From CAYUHK01 sp964475165 (GTDB lineage: Bacteria > Verrucomicrobiota > Kiritimatiellia > JAAZAB01), in contig CAYYVN010000007.1 in the NCBI GenBank assembly GCA_964475165.1, forward strand, positions 1 through 64,000: a stretch of DNA of 64,000 nucleotides. Reading direction: 5' to 3'. Below the pieces are notes generated by a model. The model ran no database searches, was not told the DNA's origin, and was given only the letters and a program-made list of their open reading frames with translations. Numbering within the stretch: position 1 is the first letter of the stretch; every line of letters starts with the position of its first letter. This document shows positions 8,615-17,816 of the stretch, piece by piece. The position numbers and the translations under genes were made by a program.

Positions 8615-9903
8615 GCTTTTTCACGATAAGATTCCGGTTGGTAAGCCGGACATTTTTTCTCCGCAAACACCGGACGCAAACGCGCGAAACGCTGCCGCCC
8701 ATTTTCCTGCGGCACCGTCACCCATTCCGTTCCGATCAAGGGCAAGGCATAATCTAAAAAGTCGTCGGTGACGTCAATCTTATTGGGGCTCAGCCAATGC
8801 TGTGGAAAGGTGCGCTCGCTATTGGCCACTAGTTCCAAGGCCACTTTAGCGTAGCGCACGGCATAATTTTTACCGGGCTGGCGCAGGATCGTAGCCATCC
8901 AGCCATTGCCATCCTGGCGCGCGATATCCACCGCCTGGCGCCCCACCCGATAGGCCTCCTCCAGATCCACGGGCGAGGCATATAACATCGTACTGCGCTG
9001 ATCGGTGCCAGCCACCTGCCCGCGCGCCTTGCCCCGCACCGGCAAACCCTTAGCATTCAAATAGGAAACCACCACCTGCTGGGCCGATAACTGGCTGGCG
9101 CCAAACTCCACATGCCCAAAGGCATCCCGCGCCGCGCCAATATCGCCCACATCCAAGCCCTCACTCAGGGCCACCAGACAACGCCCACTGCGTTTGAGCT
9201 CGTCATTGACATTATCGGCCAGATCGGCCAGCGTCAGGCCGGCTTCCGGCATATAAATCTGCAGGGGCATTTGGCGCTGCGGATCAGCCAAACGGGCGGC
9301 GGCGGGAATATAACCGATCTTGCGGCCCATCATCTGGATAACCAAAACGGGATCGGCGGGAGCAGAGCCGGCGTTTTCCTCGTTAGCATTCTGAATGCAA
9401 CAGGCCCAGTAACGAGCCACCGAACCATAGCCGGGAGTATGATCAATCAACTTGAACGCGGCATCGCCCACATCATTATCGATGGTTTTAGGCACACCGG
9501 TGGCAATGAGCTCCAAGCCTTTATCGGCGGCGATCAAGCTGATCTTATGGGCGGTATCCATGGAATCGTTGCCGCCGATATAAAAGAAAAAGCCGATATC
9601 ATGCGCTTGCATCACCTCCACAACCCGCTCAAAATCGCGGGCCTGTTTGGCCTTGAGCTTGTAGCGGCAGGTACCGATGGCCCCCGCCGCCGGCGTGGTG
9701 GCCAGCAAGGCTATTTCCTGAGGATCCTGAGCTGAAAGATCGAGCAGCTCCTCTTTCAGAACGCCTTCGATGCCATGCCAGCCAGCATAGATTTTACCAA
9801 AAACCGCTGGAGATGCCCGGCAAGCATCTATGACTCCCCGCAGGGAATTATTGATCACCGGCGTGGGGCCGCCGGATTGCGCTACAATTACATTTCTGGG
9901 CAT
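8611..9903 (-). CDS. pfp: 6-phosphofructokinase, probably pyrophosphate-dependent
   Basis: Phosphorylates fructose 6-phosphate in glycolysis. The nucleotide/PPi site reads GGND (residues 110-113), with Asp113 where ATP-PFKs have Gly, and the active site reads PKTIDND (138-144) with Lys where ATP enzymes have Gly; in characterised PFKs this Asp plus Lys combination marks pyrophosphate use, which would also make the step reversible. Family segments SGGPTPVIN and HTPGYGSVARY are present. The ATG at 9903 is chosen because a GGAAAGGA Shine-Dalgarno lies about 7 nt upstream; the ATG at 9909 abuts it. It follows the GH172-like lipoprotein gene and overlaps the DUF362 gene. Confidence 0.88.
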   Translation of the reverse strand: MPRNVIVAQSGGPTPVINNSLRGVIDACRASPAVFGKIYAGWHGIEGVLKEELLDLSAQDPQEIALLATTPAAGAIGTCRYKLKAKQARDFERVVEVMQAHDIGFFFYIGGNDSMDTAHKISLIAADKGLELIATGVPKTIDNDVGDAAFKLIDHTPGYGSVARYWACCIQNANEENAGSAPADPVLVIQMMGRKIGYIPAAARLADPQRQMPLQIYMPEAGLTLADLADNVNDELKRSGRCLVALSEGLDVGDIGAARDAFGHVEFGASQLSAQQVVVSYLNAKGLPVRGKARGQVAGTDQRSTMLYASPVDLEEAYRVGRQAVDIARQDGNGWMATILRQPGKNYAVRYAKVALELVANSERTFPQHWLSPNKIDVTDDFLDYALPLIGTEWVTVPQENGRQRFARLRPVFAEKKCPAYQPESYREKA

Positions 9904-9927
9904 GAGCATTTCCTTTCCATGAGGCTT

Positions 9928-12198
9928 TCAGGGCAATTCAAAGACTGTACGATAAACCACCGACCCCCGATGATCCGGCCAAGGGTGCTCATTGCGTAAG
10001 CCATCAGCCTGGGACTGCATATCCACATAGGGATCCGGCATGACCCAGATATAAGGCTCTTCGGGCGGGCCCTTGGTCTTATGGGCCAGCGGCACCCAGG
10101 CGCCATCATCATAATCCAGTGCCTGCCATCCGGCCGGTGGATTAAGCGCATGCTTCCATTGGGTGGCAGTACGGATATCGCCCTGATGCGTGCGCAGGAT
10201 CAACTGAGTCCAATCCGGATACGCTTGCCAGGGCGCCTGCATAGCCAAGACATGCCGGCCAGGGCCGATCTGGACTCGCCAGACCGCCATCCGTTCCGGA
10301 TCACCGGATTCTCCGATCTCCTGACCATCTAAAAATATTTTCGTGCGCATATTGGCATAGGCACCCAAGAGGGCATTGGAAGGGTTTTGGTGATACCACA
10401 GAAGCGTCTCGGCCATCTGGCGCGCCAGGGAGTTGGTGGCCGTGTTGGCCAGCTCCGCATAGTGCGGGCGAATCGCCGTAAAACCCTCCGTCCGCTCCCG
10501 ATAGGCCAATTGCCGCAAGCGCAGGATTTCAGCGAAGGGAAACTGAGGATAGCGCTCCAGATAGCGTTCGATATATTCGCTAGCACCCTGATGATCGCCG
10601 AAACGTTCATAATTCCATAGTTCGGTCATGAGCACCGCGGGCGCCAAATGATTATCCACCGGCTCTCGTCGCAGGGCCGGAGAGCCCAGCTGGCTGTAGG
10701 CGGAAGAAGGCTGATCCAAATAATAAAAGGCGACGCTTTCCATCCAGCCGCGGCTGGCATGCTCCGGGCCGCGCTCAAACTCCAGCTCCAAGGCTGAGTC
10801 GAACAAGACCGGATTCATTAAATGCAGGCTATACTGCACCGTGCGAAAGGGCGCCTTATAGGGTAACCCATGCAGCGGCCCGGCCATCACATTCTGATAA
10901 TACCAGCCACCGTTGAAATAATCCTCCAGCCCCGTGCCGCGCCAGCCGGGAGTTTTTTCATTATCCTTACGGATCAATTCATCGCCCTCCAAAATCCAGT
11001 AGCTGCGGTCCAAGGAAGCCACCGCCATGATGCAGCCCACATATTTACCCCGCCCTTGAACCCGTAAAACCGGATGGGGCGCGCCCACCTCAGCGGGCGT
11101 CGTCCGCTGCCAGCCGCTATGGAAATAACCCCAGGCCGCGTCCCACTCCGCCAGAGGCTCAAGCTTTAGGCCAGCTCGGAAAGCGATCTCCTGGGAGCCC
11201 TGATTCTCGATACTGATCCTGGCCGCCTTGGCAAAAGGCATGGGGAACCCACAGTAAAAAACATTGTTGGTCAATCCAAAATACAAAGATTGGAACCGCG
11301 TGCGTTGCCAGCAACTGCCGCACAGATCTCCCAGCGGCACCGCCACGCTGGCCGCGGAGGAATGGTCCCAATGGATCCGCAGAATCAGCTCACGCAAGAG
11401 CTGTTCACGCGCCAGCGGCGAAGATAGACTGGCCAGCTCCGGCTCGAACCAGAACTCCCTGATCAAGCCCGGCCCGGCCAGTTGCCAAAGCTCGCGGGCA
11501 GCGCCCGCCGCCAGGAGGCCGTTGGTAACCTGCGCGGCCGCCGCCGGGTATGAGCGCTGGAATAAAGAAGTATTCCAAACCTCGCGCACGCGGCGCGCGG
11601 CGGCCAGATCCTCGGCCGTGGGCGCGCGCGGCAAACTTTCCACCGACTGCCCACGGGGTAAGGAGGCATAATTAATCTGATAAAAAAGACGCGGCCAACC
11701 ATCCGGCTGCTGACCGCCACCCGGCGTTTCGATGATCAGCCGTTTTTGATAGGGCACGGGCACGAAAGAGAACCAGCAATAATTCTGATGGGCGGCCAGG
11801 GGCGCCAGGCCTGGTTCCTGGCCGCCACAATAATCGCCCAAGGTAGTTATCACGCGCGGGACTGACTCACCGTCGAAATAAAAACGCAGCGGATGATCGG
11901 GCTCCGCGCCCGTGAACCAGAAACGAGTCATATAGCCGGGGCCGCGCAAATCCGCTAAGACCACCCAGCCGGGCGTCCGGCCCGGTCGCAGAAAATTATT
12001 GAAATCATCGTTGCCGCCCGTGGGATCGCACGAGCTGATCAAAGCGGAAGAAGGCATATCGAGCCGGGCCAAGCGGCCAGGATCAGCCAATTGCTGTATC
12101 AAATCGGCCCAGGTGAATACCGTGTGGGGGATCCACCAGGCACAGCCAGCGAGCGCTAAGATCAGGCCCGCCAATACTATCCCAGCTGCTTTTTTCAT
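9928..12198 (-). CDS. DUF2961 lipoprotein, putative GH172 glycoside hydrolase
   Basis: A 756-residue exported lipoprotein. Residues 1-19 form a lipoprotein signal with lipobox LALAGC (Cys19). A DUF2961 domain follows, seen in CDPTGGNDDFNNFLRPG, RFWFTGAEPDHPLRFYFDGE and the later GTGLEDYFNGGWYY segment. Members of DUF2961 include GH172 enzymes acting on fructofuranosides and arabinofuranosides, so an envelope glycan hydrolase is likely; the substrate is unknown. The C-terminal part (about 480-756) looks like an extra beta-sandwich module. It heads the operon that continues into phosphofructokinase and biotin genes, and has a promoter six bases from its ATG with no Shine-Dalgarno. Confidence 0.8.
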   Translation of the reverse strand: MKKAAGIVLAGLILALAGCAWWIPHTVFTWADLIQQLADPGRLARLDMPSSALISSCDPTGGNDDFNNFLRPGRTPGWVVLADLRGPGYMTRFWFTGAEPDHPLRFYFDGESVPRVITTLGDYCGGQEPGLAPLAAHQNYCWFSFVPVPYQKRLIIETPGGGQQPDGWPRLFYQINYASLPRGQSVESLPRAPTAEDLAAARRVREVWNTSLFQRSYPAAAAQVTNGLLAAGAARELWQLAGPGLIREFWFEPELASLSSPLAREQLLRELILRIHWDHSSAASVAVPLGDLCGSCWQRTRFQSLYFGLTNNVFYCGFPMPFAKAARISIENQGSQEIAFRAGLKLEPLAEWDAAWGYFHSGWQRTTPAEVGAPHPVLRVQGRGKYVGCIMAVASLDRSYWILEGDELIRKDNEKTPGWRGTGLEDYFNGGWYYQNVMAGPLHGLPYKAPFRTVQYSLHLMNPVLFDSALELEFERGPEHASRGWMESVAFYYLDQPSSAYSQLGSPALRREPVDNHLAPAVLMTELWNYERFGDHQGASEYIERYLERYPQFPFAEILRLRQLAYRERTEGFTAIRPHYAELANTATNSLARQMAETLLWYHQNPSNALLGAYANMRTKIFLDGQEIGESGDPERMAVWRVQIGPGRHVLAMQAPWQAYPDWTQLILRTHQGDIRTATQWKHALNPPAGWQALDYDDGAWVPLAHKTKGPPEEPYIWVMPDPYVDMQSQADGLRNEHPWPDHRGSVVYRTVFELP

Positions 12199-12204
12199 GG
12201 ATCA

Positions 12205-12233
12205 AGCTTAGCCGCCACGGGAGAGCCTGTCAA
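12205..12233 (-). promoter_or_regulatory. promoter of the GH172-PFK-bio operon (predicted leaderless)
   Basis: On the minus strand a perfect TTGACA -35 (12228-12233) is followed after 17 bp by TAAGCT (12205-12210). Only six bases separate the -10 from the ATG at 12198, so transcription should begin at or next to the A of the start codon. No ribosome-binding site fits. Confidence 0.6.
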
Positions 12234-12278
12234 TTCCCAGCGCGCCCCGAGCCTCCCGGAGCCAGAGCCAAAAACAGC

Positions 12279-12307
12279 TTTCGATCATCCGCGGCTTGGG
12301 TTAAACT
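12279..12307 (+). promoter_or_regulatory. candidate mutM promoter (predicted leaderless)
   Basis: A -10-like TAAACT (12302-12307) lies seven bases before the ATG; a weak TTTCGA (12279-12284) sits 17 bp upstream of it. No Shine-Dalgarno is visible. It is divergent from the GH172 operon promoter. Confidence 0.4.
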
Positions 12308-12314
12308 GCCAGCC

Positions 12315-13208
12315 ATGCCCGAATTACCAGAAGTTGAAAATGCGGTGCGAGCCCTGCATGCCGCCGGCTTGCCGGGTCAACGCATCCTGAGCATCCAAGT
12401 CTATTGGCGCAGCATCGTCGCCGGCACGCCGCCAGCCGTTTTACGCCAACGACTGCTCAAGCGCAAGCTCCTGGATATAACGCGCCGCGGCAAATTCATC
12501 CTCTTCCACTTTTCCGGCGGAGAAACCGTCTTGATCCATTTACGCATGACAGGCCAATTCGCCCTGCAAGCTCCGCAGACCCCGCGCGATCAGCATACGC
12601 ACCTGACCCTGCAACTCAGCGGCGGCCAGGAACTGCGCTATCGCGATGCGCGTAAGTTCGGACGCTGGCAAGTGACCCGCGCGCCGCAAGCCATCCTGCA
12701 ACGCCTGGGCCCGGAACCACTGGCGAAGGCCTTTACCCCGCGTGTCTTCGCGCAACGCCTGAACGGACGGCGCCGGATGCTAAAAACACTATTGCTCGAC
12801 CAAGCTTTCCTGGCCGGACTCGGCAATATTTATGCCGACGAAGCTTTATGGCTCGCCGGTTTGCATCCGCAACGACGGGCCGACACCCTCACCCCGCCAG
12901 AAACCTTGGCTCTGTACCGGGCCATTCGCCAGACTTTACGGCGCGGCATCCGGCATGGTGGCACCACCCTGGGCAGAGGCGCGGGCCATTATGCCAGCCT
13001 GAACAGCCGCCGCGGCCGCCATCAAGATTATCTGCGGGTTTACCGCCGCAGCGGGCAAGCCTGCGAACGGTGTCAATCTCCCATCCGGCGCGTGATTATC
13101 GGCCAGCGGAGCACCCATTTCTGCCCGACTTGCCAGCGGCTTGAGCGGCGCGGGCCGCACCAGCGCACAATCTCCAAAAAAATAAAATCTTGCTTGTCAA
13201 GCATCTGA
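12315..13208 (+). CDS. mutM: formamidopyrimidine-DNA glycosylase (Fpg/MutM)
   Basis: Bifunctional base-excision repair enzyme removing oxidised purines such as 8-oxoguanine. The N-terminus MPELPEVE carries the catalytic Pro2 and Glu3, Lys60 (RRGKF) is the conserved phosphate-contacting lysine, and LIHLRMTGQF and LAGLGNIYADEALW are family segments. The C-terminal zinc finger has its four cysteines at about 250, 253, 270 and 273 (CERC...CPTC). The tail after the finger is about 24 residues, longer and more basic than usual. Length is 297 aa. Nei/endonuclease VIII is the alternative, but the N-terminus is of Fpg type. Confidence 0.94.
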   Translation: MPELPEVENAVRALHAAGLPGQRILSIQVYWRSIVAGTPPAVLRQRLLKRKLLDITRRGKFILFHFSGGETVLIHLRMTGQFALQAPQTPRDQHTHLTLQLSGGQELRYRDARKFGRWQVTRAPQAILQRLGPEPLAKAFTPRVFAQRLNGRRRMLKTLLLDQAFLAGLGNIYADEALWLAGLHPQRRADTLTPPETLALYRAIRQTLRRGIRHGGTTLGRGAGHYASLNSRRGRHQDYLRVYRRSGQACERCQSPIRRVIIGQRSTHFCPTCQRLERRGPHQRTISKKIKSCLSSI

Positions 13209-13222
13209 GTTCATGTTAAAGA
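13194..13222 (+). promoter_or_regulatory. candidate guaA promoter (predicted leaderless)
   Basis: TTGTCA (13194-13199), 17 bp spacer, TAAAGA (13217-13222) preceded by TG (extended -10), then ten bases to the guaA ATG. It overlaps the 3' end of mutM. No Shine-Dalgarno is present before the ATG. Confidence 0.5.
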
Positions 13223-13232
13223 TCGCCCTTTT

Positions 13233-14768
13233 ATGACAAATCACGCCTGGATTGCTGTTCTGGATTTTGGGTCGCCCCACACCCAAAAGATCGCGCGCGG
13301 AGTGCGCCAGCTGCGGATCTATTCCGAAATCCTGGCCTGGCACACCTCAGCCAGCGAACTGGCGCGGCGACGCCCGGCCGGCATCGTGCTCTCGGATAGT
13401 TCTGTCAGCATCCTGGATCCCAACGCCCCACTCTGCGATCCGCAACTGTTTGAGCTTGGTATTCCTATCCTGGGCATCGGCTATGGGATGCAAATGACAG
13501 CCCAGCTATTGGGTGGCGCCTTAGAACCGGCTGCCGCCGAGGTCACATCAATCAAGTTGAGCACCTCCGACGAGCTCTGCGCTGGTCTCCCCCCGCAATG
13601 GGAAACCCGCCTGAGCGCCGGCGCCCAAGTGGCGCGCCTGCCAGAAGGCTTCCTGCGCCTGGCACACTCAACCGCCTACCCCAATGCGGCTATGGTGCAT
13701 CCGCAACGCAAGATCTGGGGGCTGCAGTTTAATCCCGAGCTGCCCGAGACCCCTTACGGCACAGATATCCTCCGTAATTTCGCGCGCCAGATCTGCGGCT
13801 GCCAGGACGATTGGCAGAGCCCGCAAATCATCCCCGCGAGCATTGCGGCTATCCAAAGCCGCGTCGGCCGGGAGCAAGTTATCTGTGGCTTGAGCGGCGG
13901 CGTGGATTCGGCCGTGGTGGCGGTGCTGTTGCAGCGGGCCATCGGGCAGCAGCTGCACTGTATTTTCGTGGATAACGGTCTCTTGCGTGCTGACGAAGCC
14001 GCTCAAGTGCAGGCCACCTTCGCGGGCACCTTCGGCATCAACCTGCATGTCGTCGATGCCCGCGCGCGTTTTCTGGCCGATTTAAAGGGCGTCATTGATC
14101 CTGAACAAAAACGCAAACGCATCGGCAAGCGTTTCATTGAGGTATTTGCCGCTGAAGCGCGACGCCTGGGCAAGATCAAGTTCCTGGCGCAAGGCACAAT
14201 CTATCCGGATGTGATCGAAAGCATCTCGCCGCTGGGCGGAGCGGCCGCGCTGGTCAAAAGTCATCATAATGTGGGCGGCCTGCCGGCGGACCTGCAATTC
14301 GAACTGATTGAACCACTGCGCGAGTTATTCAAAGATGAAGTCCGTGAACTGGGACGCGCCCTGGGCCTGCCCGACTCCATCATCAAGCGCCAGCCCTTCC
14401 CCGGCCCCGGGCTGGCGGTGCGCATTATCGGGGAAGTGACCGCCGCCCGCGTCGCCTTACTGCAGCAAGCCGAACGGTGCCTGCAAGAAGAAATGGAACG
14501 ATACGAGCAGCGCCATCAGCTCTGGCAATATTTTGCCGTGTTGCTGCCGGTTTTCAGCGTGGGCGTGAAGGATGCGGGGCGCACCTATGAAAATGTTATC
14601 GCGCTGCGCGCTGTCACCAGTCGGGAGGGTATGACCGCCCAATGGGCTCGGCTGCCGGCCGATCTGCTGGCCAGGATTGCCACGCGCATCAGCAACGAAG
14701 TTCGCGGCATCAACCGCGTGGTCTATGATATCAGCTCCAAGCCACCGGCCACCATCGAATGGGAGTAA
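13233..14768 (+). CDS. guaA: GMP synthase with a degenerate glutaminase domain
   Basis: Converts XMP to GMP using ATP and ammonia. The C-terminal part is intact: the PP-loop SGGVDSA (221-227), FLAQGTIYPDVIES, FPGPGLAVRIIGEV, and the dimerisation end VVYDISSKPPATIEWE. The N-terminal class I glutamine amidotransferase domain (about 1-190) is full length but has lost its catalytic groups: the nucleophile Cys of the GICYGMQ motif is Gly83 (GIGYGMQ), the His of QFHPE is Asn167 (QFNPE; Glu169 remains), and the oxyanion Gly-Gly of LSGGP is Asp55-Ser56. It should not hydrolyse glutamine and is predicted to use free ammonia or a foreign ammonia source. Length 511 aa; purL follows after 51 nt. Confidence 0.92.
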   Translation: MTNHAWIAVLDFGSPHTQKIARGVRQLRIYSEILAWHTSASELARRRPAGIVLSDSSVSILDPNAPLCDPQLFELGIPILGIGYGMQMTAQLLGGALEPAAAEVTSIKLSTSDELCAGLPPQWETRLSAGAQVARLPEGFLRLAHSTAYPNAAMVHPQRKIWGLQFNPELPETPYGTDILRNFARQICGCQDDWQSPQIIPASIAAIQSRVGREQVICGLSGGVDSAVVAVLLQRAIGQQLHCIFVDNGLLRADEAAQVQATFAGTFGINLHVVDARARFLADLKGVIDPEQKRKRIGKRFIEVFAAEARRLGKIKFLAQGTIYPDVIESISPLGGAAALVKSHHNVGGLPADLQFELIEPLRELFKDEVRELGRALGLPDSIIKRQPFPGPGLAVRIIGEVTAARVALLQQAERCLQEEMERYEQRHQLWQYFAVLLPVFSVGVKDAGRTYENVIALRAVTSREGMTAQWARLPADLLARIATRISNEVRGINRVVYDISSKPPATIEWE

Positions 14769-14802
14769 CGGCCGGCGCACACATCAACCAGCGAAAAATC
14801 GC

Positions 14803-14808
14803 TACAAT
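14803..14808 (+). promoter_or_regulatory. candidate -10 element before purL
   Basis: TACAAT lies 11 bases before the purL ATG in an AT-rich stretch without a Shine-Dalgarno sequence. No good -35 is seen at 16-18 bp, so read-through from guaA is an alternative. Confidence 0.35.
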
Positions 14809-14819
14809 AAAAATAAACT

Positions 14820-17816
14820 ATGACGGCCTATCGTATTGAAATCGGATCGAAAAGCGGCCCGCGTGACGCGCGTGGGCAACGCCTCAAAATACAGGCGCGC
14901 CAGGCGCTGCAGTTGCCACTGCAGTCAGTCCAGACGCGCATGGTCTACAAAATCGATGCTCAACTGACCCGCAAAGAATTGCAGGCGGCGCGCAAGGCTT
15001 TCACCGATCCGCTCAGCGGCGTTTCGGCCATCGGCCGCTTGCGCCCGCCACGGCATTTCGATTGGCTGATCGAGATTGGCTTTCTGCCGGGCGTGACCGA
15101 TAACGCCGGCCGCGTCGCGCGCTTGGCCTTGAGCGACGCCCTCGCGCGCACACTGGAACCGGCAGCGGGAGTCTATTCCGCCACTCAGTATTTTATCCGG
15201 GCAGCCGCCCTCACACGAGAACAGGTCCTGCGCCTGAGCAACGAGCTCCTGGCCAATCCCCTGCTCAACAGTTGCGCCATTTATACGGCGGCGGAATGGA
15301 TAGCGCAGCCGCCGGATACAAGCGTTCCGGTTATCCGCGCCCCAGCCGTGCCACCGGTGCATATCTACAATCTTCAGCAGAGCGATGCCGCGCTGATGCA
15401 GCTCAGCCAGGATAACTGCCTCTCCCTCAGCTTAACCGAAATGCTGGCCATTCGCGATCATTATGCCAGCCCCGCCAGCCGATCCGCACGGCAGGCCGTC
15501 GGGTTGCCGGAACAGCCGACGGATGTGGAATTGGAATGCTTGGCGCAGACTTGGTCGGAACATTGCAGCCATAAGATTTTTGCGGCGCGCATCCATTATC
15601 GGGATGAACAAGGCCCGGAACAAGTCATCAATTCCCTTTTCGCAACTTACATCAAAGGCGCCACCGAAAAAATATCCCGTTCCATTCCCTGGCTCGTATC
15701 GGTCTTCAGCGACAATGCGGGTATCATCCGCTACGATCAAGATCGCTATCTGGTCTACAAGGCCGAAACCCATAACAGCCCCTCGGCCCTGGATCCCTAT
15801 GGGGGCGCCATGACCGGGATTGTCGGCGTGAACCGCGACCCCATGGGCACTGGTCTGGGTGCCACTTTGATCTGCAATGTATGGGGCTACTGCCTGGGAT
15901 CGCCCTTCTACACTGGCGACTTGCCGACGGGCCTCATGCATCCGCGGCGCATCCGCGACGGCGTGCATCAGGGGGCCATCGAAGGCGGCAACCAGAGCGG
16001 GATCCCCTGGGCGCGCGGCTGGGAAATTTTCGATGAGCGTTTCCTCGGCAAGCCCCTCGTATTCTGCGGCACGGTCGGGCTCCTCCCGGCCACCATTCAA
16101 GGCCGGGCCTCGGAACTGAAGGAAATTATGCCGGGTGATATCATCGTCATGCTCGGTGGGCGCATCGGCAAAGACAGCATTCATGGTGCCACCTTTTCCT
16201 CGGAAGAGCTGCACAATGACTCGCCCGTGCAGGTGGTGCAGATCGCCGATCCGCTCCTGCAACGCCAAGTATATGAATTTCTGATGGAAGCACGCGATCG
16301 CAACCTGTACCGCTGCATCACCGATAATGGTGCCGGCGGCCTGAGCTGCTCGGTCGGCGAAATGGCCCGCCTCACCGGCGGCGCCGAGCTGGATCTGGCC
16401 AAAGCCCCCTTGAAATACGAAGGCTTACAGCCCTGGGAAATCCTGGTTTCCGAAGCTCAGGAACGCATGACCCTGGCCGTGGCGCCCGAGAAACTGGCGG
16501 CTTTCATGGAACTGGCGCGGCGGCGTGATGTGGAAGCTAGCGCCCTGGGAACCTTCACAACTTCCGGCTATTTTCTGATCCGGCATGGGACCAACATCGT
16601 GGGCCAGTTGGATATGAATTTCCTCTATCGAGGCTGCCCGCTGATGGTCTTGCAAGCGCAGTGGACCCCGCCGAAGGTACTCGCGCCGCAACCCGCACGC
16701 GGCAGCGGGCGTACGCGCGTCTTACGCCGCCTCCTGGCCAGCTTGAATATCTGTTCCAAGGTCTTCAAGAGCCGTCAATATGATGGCGATGTGAAGGCGC
16801 TCGGCGTGGTCAGGCCCTATGTAGGGGTCAGCAACGATATACCCAGCGATGCTAGCGTGCTGCGCCTGAGCTATACCAGCCCGGAAGGTATCATCCTGGC
16901 CGAAGGTATCAACCCCTTCTATGCGGATCTCGACACCTATTGGATGATGGCCGCCGTCATCGATGAAGCCGTGCGCCGCATCATCAGCGTCGGCGGCCAA
17001 CTGGGCACTATCGCCGGCCTGGACAACTTCTGCTGGCCCGATCCGGTGGAATCAGAAAAAACCCCGGATGGCCGCTATAAACTGGCCCAGCTCGTCCGCG
17101 CCAACCGGGCGCTCTACGATGTCACCACCGCCTATCTGGTGCCTTGCATTTCCGGCAAGGATAGCTGCAAAAACGATTCCACCCGCGGCGGCCGCAAGAT
17201 CTCCATTCCGCCCACCGTGCTTTTCTCCACCCTGGCGCCTATGGCCGACGTGCGGCTGGCTATTACCATGGATCTGAAACAGCCCGGCGACAGCATCTAT
17301 ATCATTGGCCTGACCCACTCGGAACTGGGCGCCTCAGCCTATCATCGCATGCTCGCCGAGGAACAAAATACTCCTCAAAATTATGGCGGGCAGGTGCCGC
17401 GCCTGGATACTGAACTGGCCTTGAAAATCTATGCGGCCATGTATCAGGCCATTCAGCAGGGCCTGCTGCAATCCTCGCATACCCCCACCCAGGGTGGACT
17501 GGCCGTGGCCGCGGCCCTGAGCGCGCTGGGCGGCGGTCTGGGGGCTCAGATTGATCTGGATAAAATACCCGCCACGGAGGCTCTCTCGCTGGACGCTCGC
17601 CTTTTCTCCGAATCCAACAGCCGCTTCATCGTCAGCGTCTCCCAGCCCAAACGCGCCGCATTTGAGGCTCTTTTTAAGGATTTACCCTGCGCGGCCGTCG
17701 GCAGCGTGACGGCGGCAACGCGCTTGATCATCACCGGCGGCAACGGACGCGAATTGATTAACTCTGACTTGGCGGCTCTCCGCCAAGCTTTCCAGGAAAC
17801 ATTGCATGGCCTCTAA
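14820..17816 (+). CDS. purL: phosphoribosylformylglycinamidine synthase, PurS-PurL-type large subunit
   Basis: ATP-dependent FGAM synthase of the purine pathway. It is a 998-residue form: an N-terminal PurS-like region (about 1-165, including the EIGFLPGVTDNAG segment) is fused to the PurL synthetase. Synthetase landmarks are TWSEHCSHKIFAARI, ETHNSPSALDPYGGAMTG followed by GVNRDPMGTGLGA, the glycine-rich second half (GGQLGTIAGLDNF) and THTPTQGG-like STHTPTQGGLAVAAAL near 890. The glutaminase is not fused; it is the next gene, purQ, which overlaps by 11 nt. From memory this split between a long PurSL and a separate PurQ also occurs in Desulfovibrio-type bacteria. The domain looks complete, so the complex should still use ammonia. 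Confidence 0.9.
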   Translation: MTAYRIEIGSKSGPRDARGQRLKIQARQALQLPLQSVQTRMVYKIDAQLTRKELQAARKAFTDPLSGVSAIGRLRPPRHFDWLIEIGFLPGVTDNAGRVARLALSDALARTLEPAAGVYSATQYFIRAAALTREQVLRLSNELLANPLLNSCAIYTAAEWIAQPPDTSVPVIRAPAVPPVHIYNLQQSDAALMQLSQDNCLSLSLTEMLAIRDHYASPASRSARQAVGLPEQPTDVELECLAQTWSEHCSHKIFAARIHYRDEQGPEQVINSLFATYIKGATEKISRSIPWLVSVFSDNAGIIRYDQDRYLVYKAETHNSPSALDPYGGAMTGIVGVNRDPMGTGLGATLICNVWGYCLGSPFYTGDLPTGLMHPRRIRDGVHQGAIEGGNQSGIPWARGWEIFDERFLGKPLVFCGTVGLLPATIQGRASELKEIMPGDIIVMLGGRIGKDSIHGATFSSEELHNDSPVQVVQIADPLLQRQVYEFLMEARDRNLYRCITDNGAGGLSCSVGEMARLTGGAELDLAKAPLKYEGLQPWEILVSEAQERMTLAVAPEKLAAFMELARRRDVEASALGTFTTSGYFLIRHGTNIVGQLDMNFLYRGCPLMVLQAQWTPPKVLAPQPARGSGRTRVLRRLLASLNICSKVFKSRQYDGDVKALGVVRPYVGVSNDIPSDASVLRLSYTSPEGIILAEGINPFYADLDTYWMMAAVIDEAVRRIISVGGQLGTIAGLDNFCWPDPVESEKTPDGRYKLAQLVRANRALYDVTTAYLVPCISGKDSCKNDSTRGGRKISIPPTVLFSTLAPMADVRLAITMDLKQPGDSIYIIGLTHSELGASAYHRMLAEEQNTPQNYGGQVPRLDTELALKIYAAMYQAIQQGLLQSSHTPTQGGLAVAAALSALGGGLGAQIDLDKIPATEALSLDARLFSESNSRFIVSVSQPKRAAFEALFKDLPCAAVGSVTAATRLIITGGNGRELINSDLAALRQAFQETLHGL

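Noticed and set aside
13470..13500. Sequencing error or recoding as the cause of the missing GuaA/PurQ cysteines
   Set aside because: The codons are GGC in one gene and GAT in the other, other catalytic positions in GuaA changed too, and cysteine codons elsewhere in the window encode expected cysteines (DapF, ThiC, HydA).
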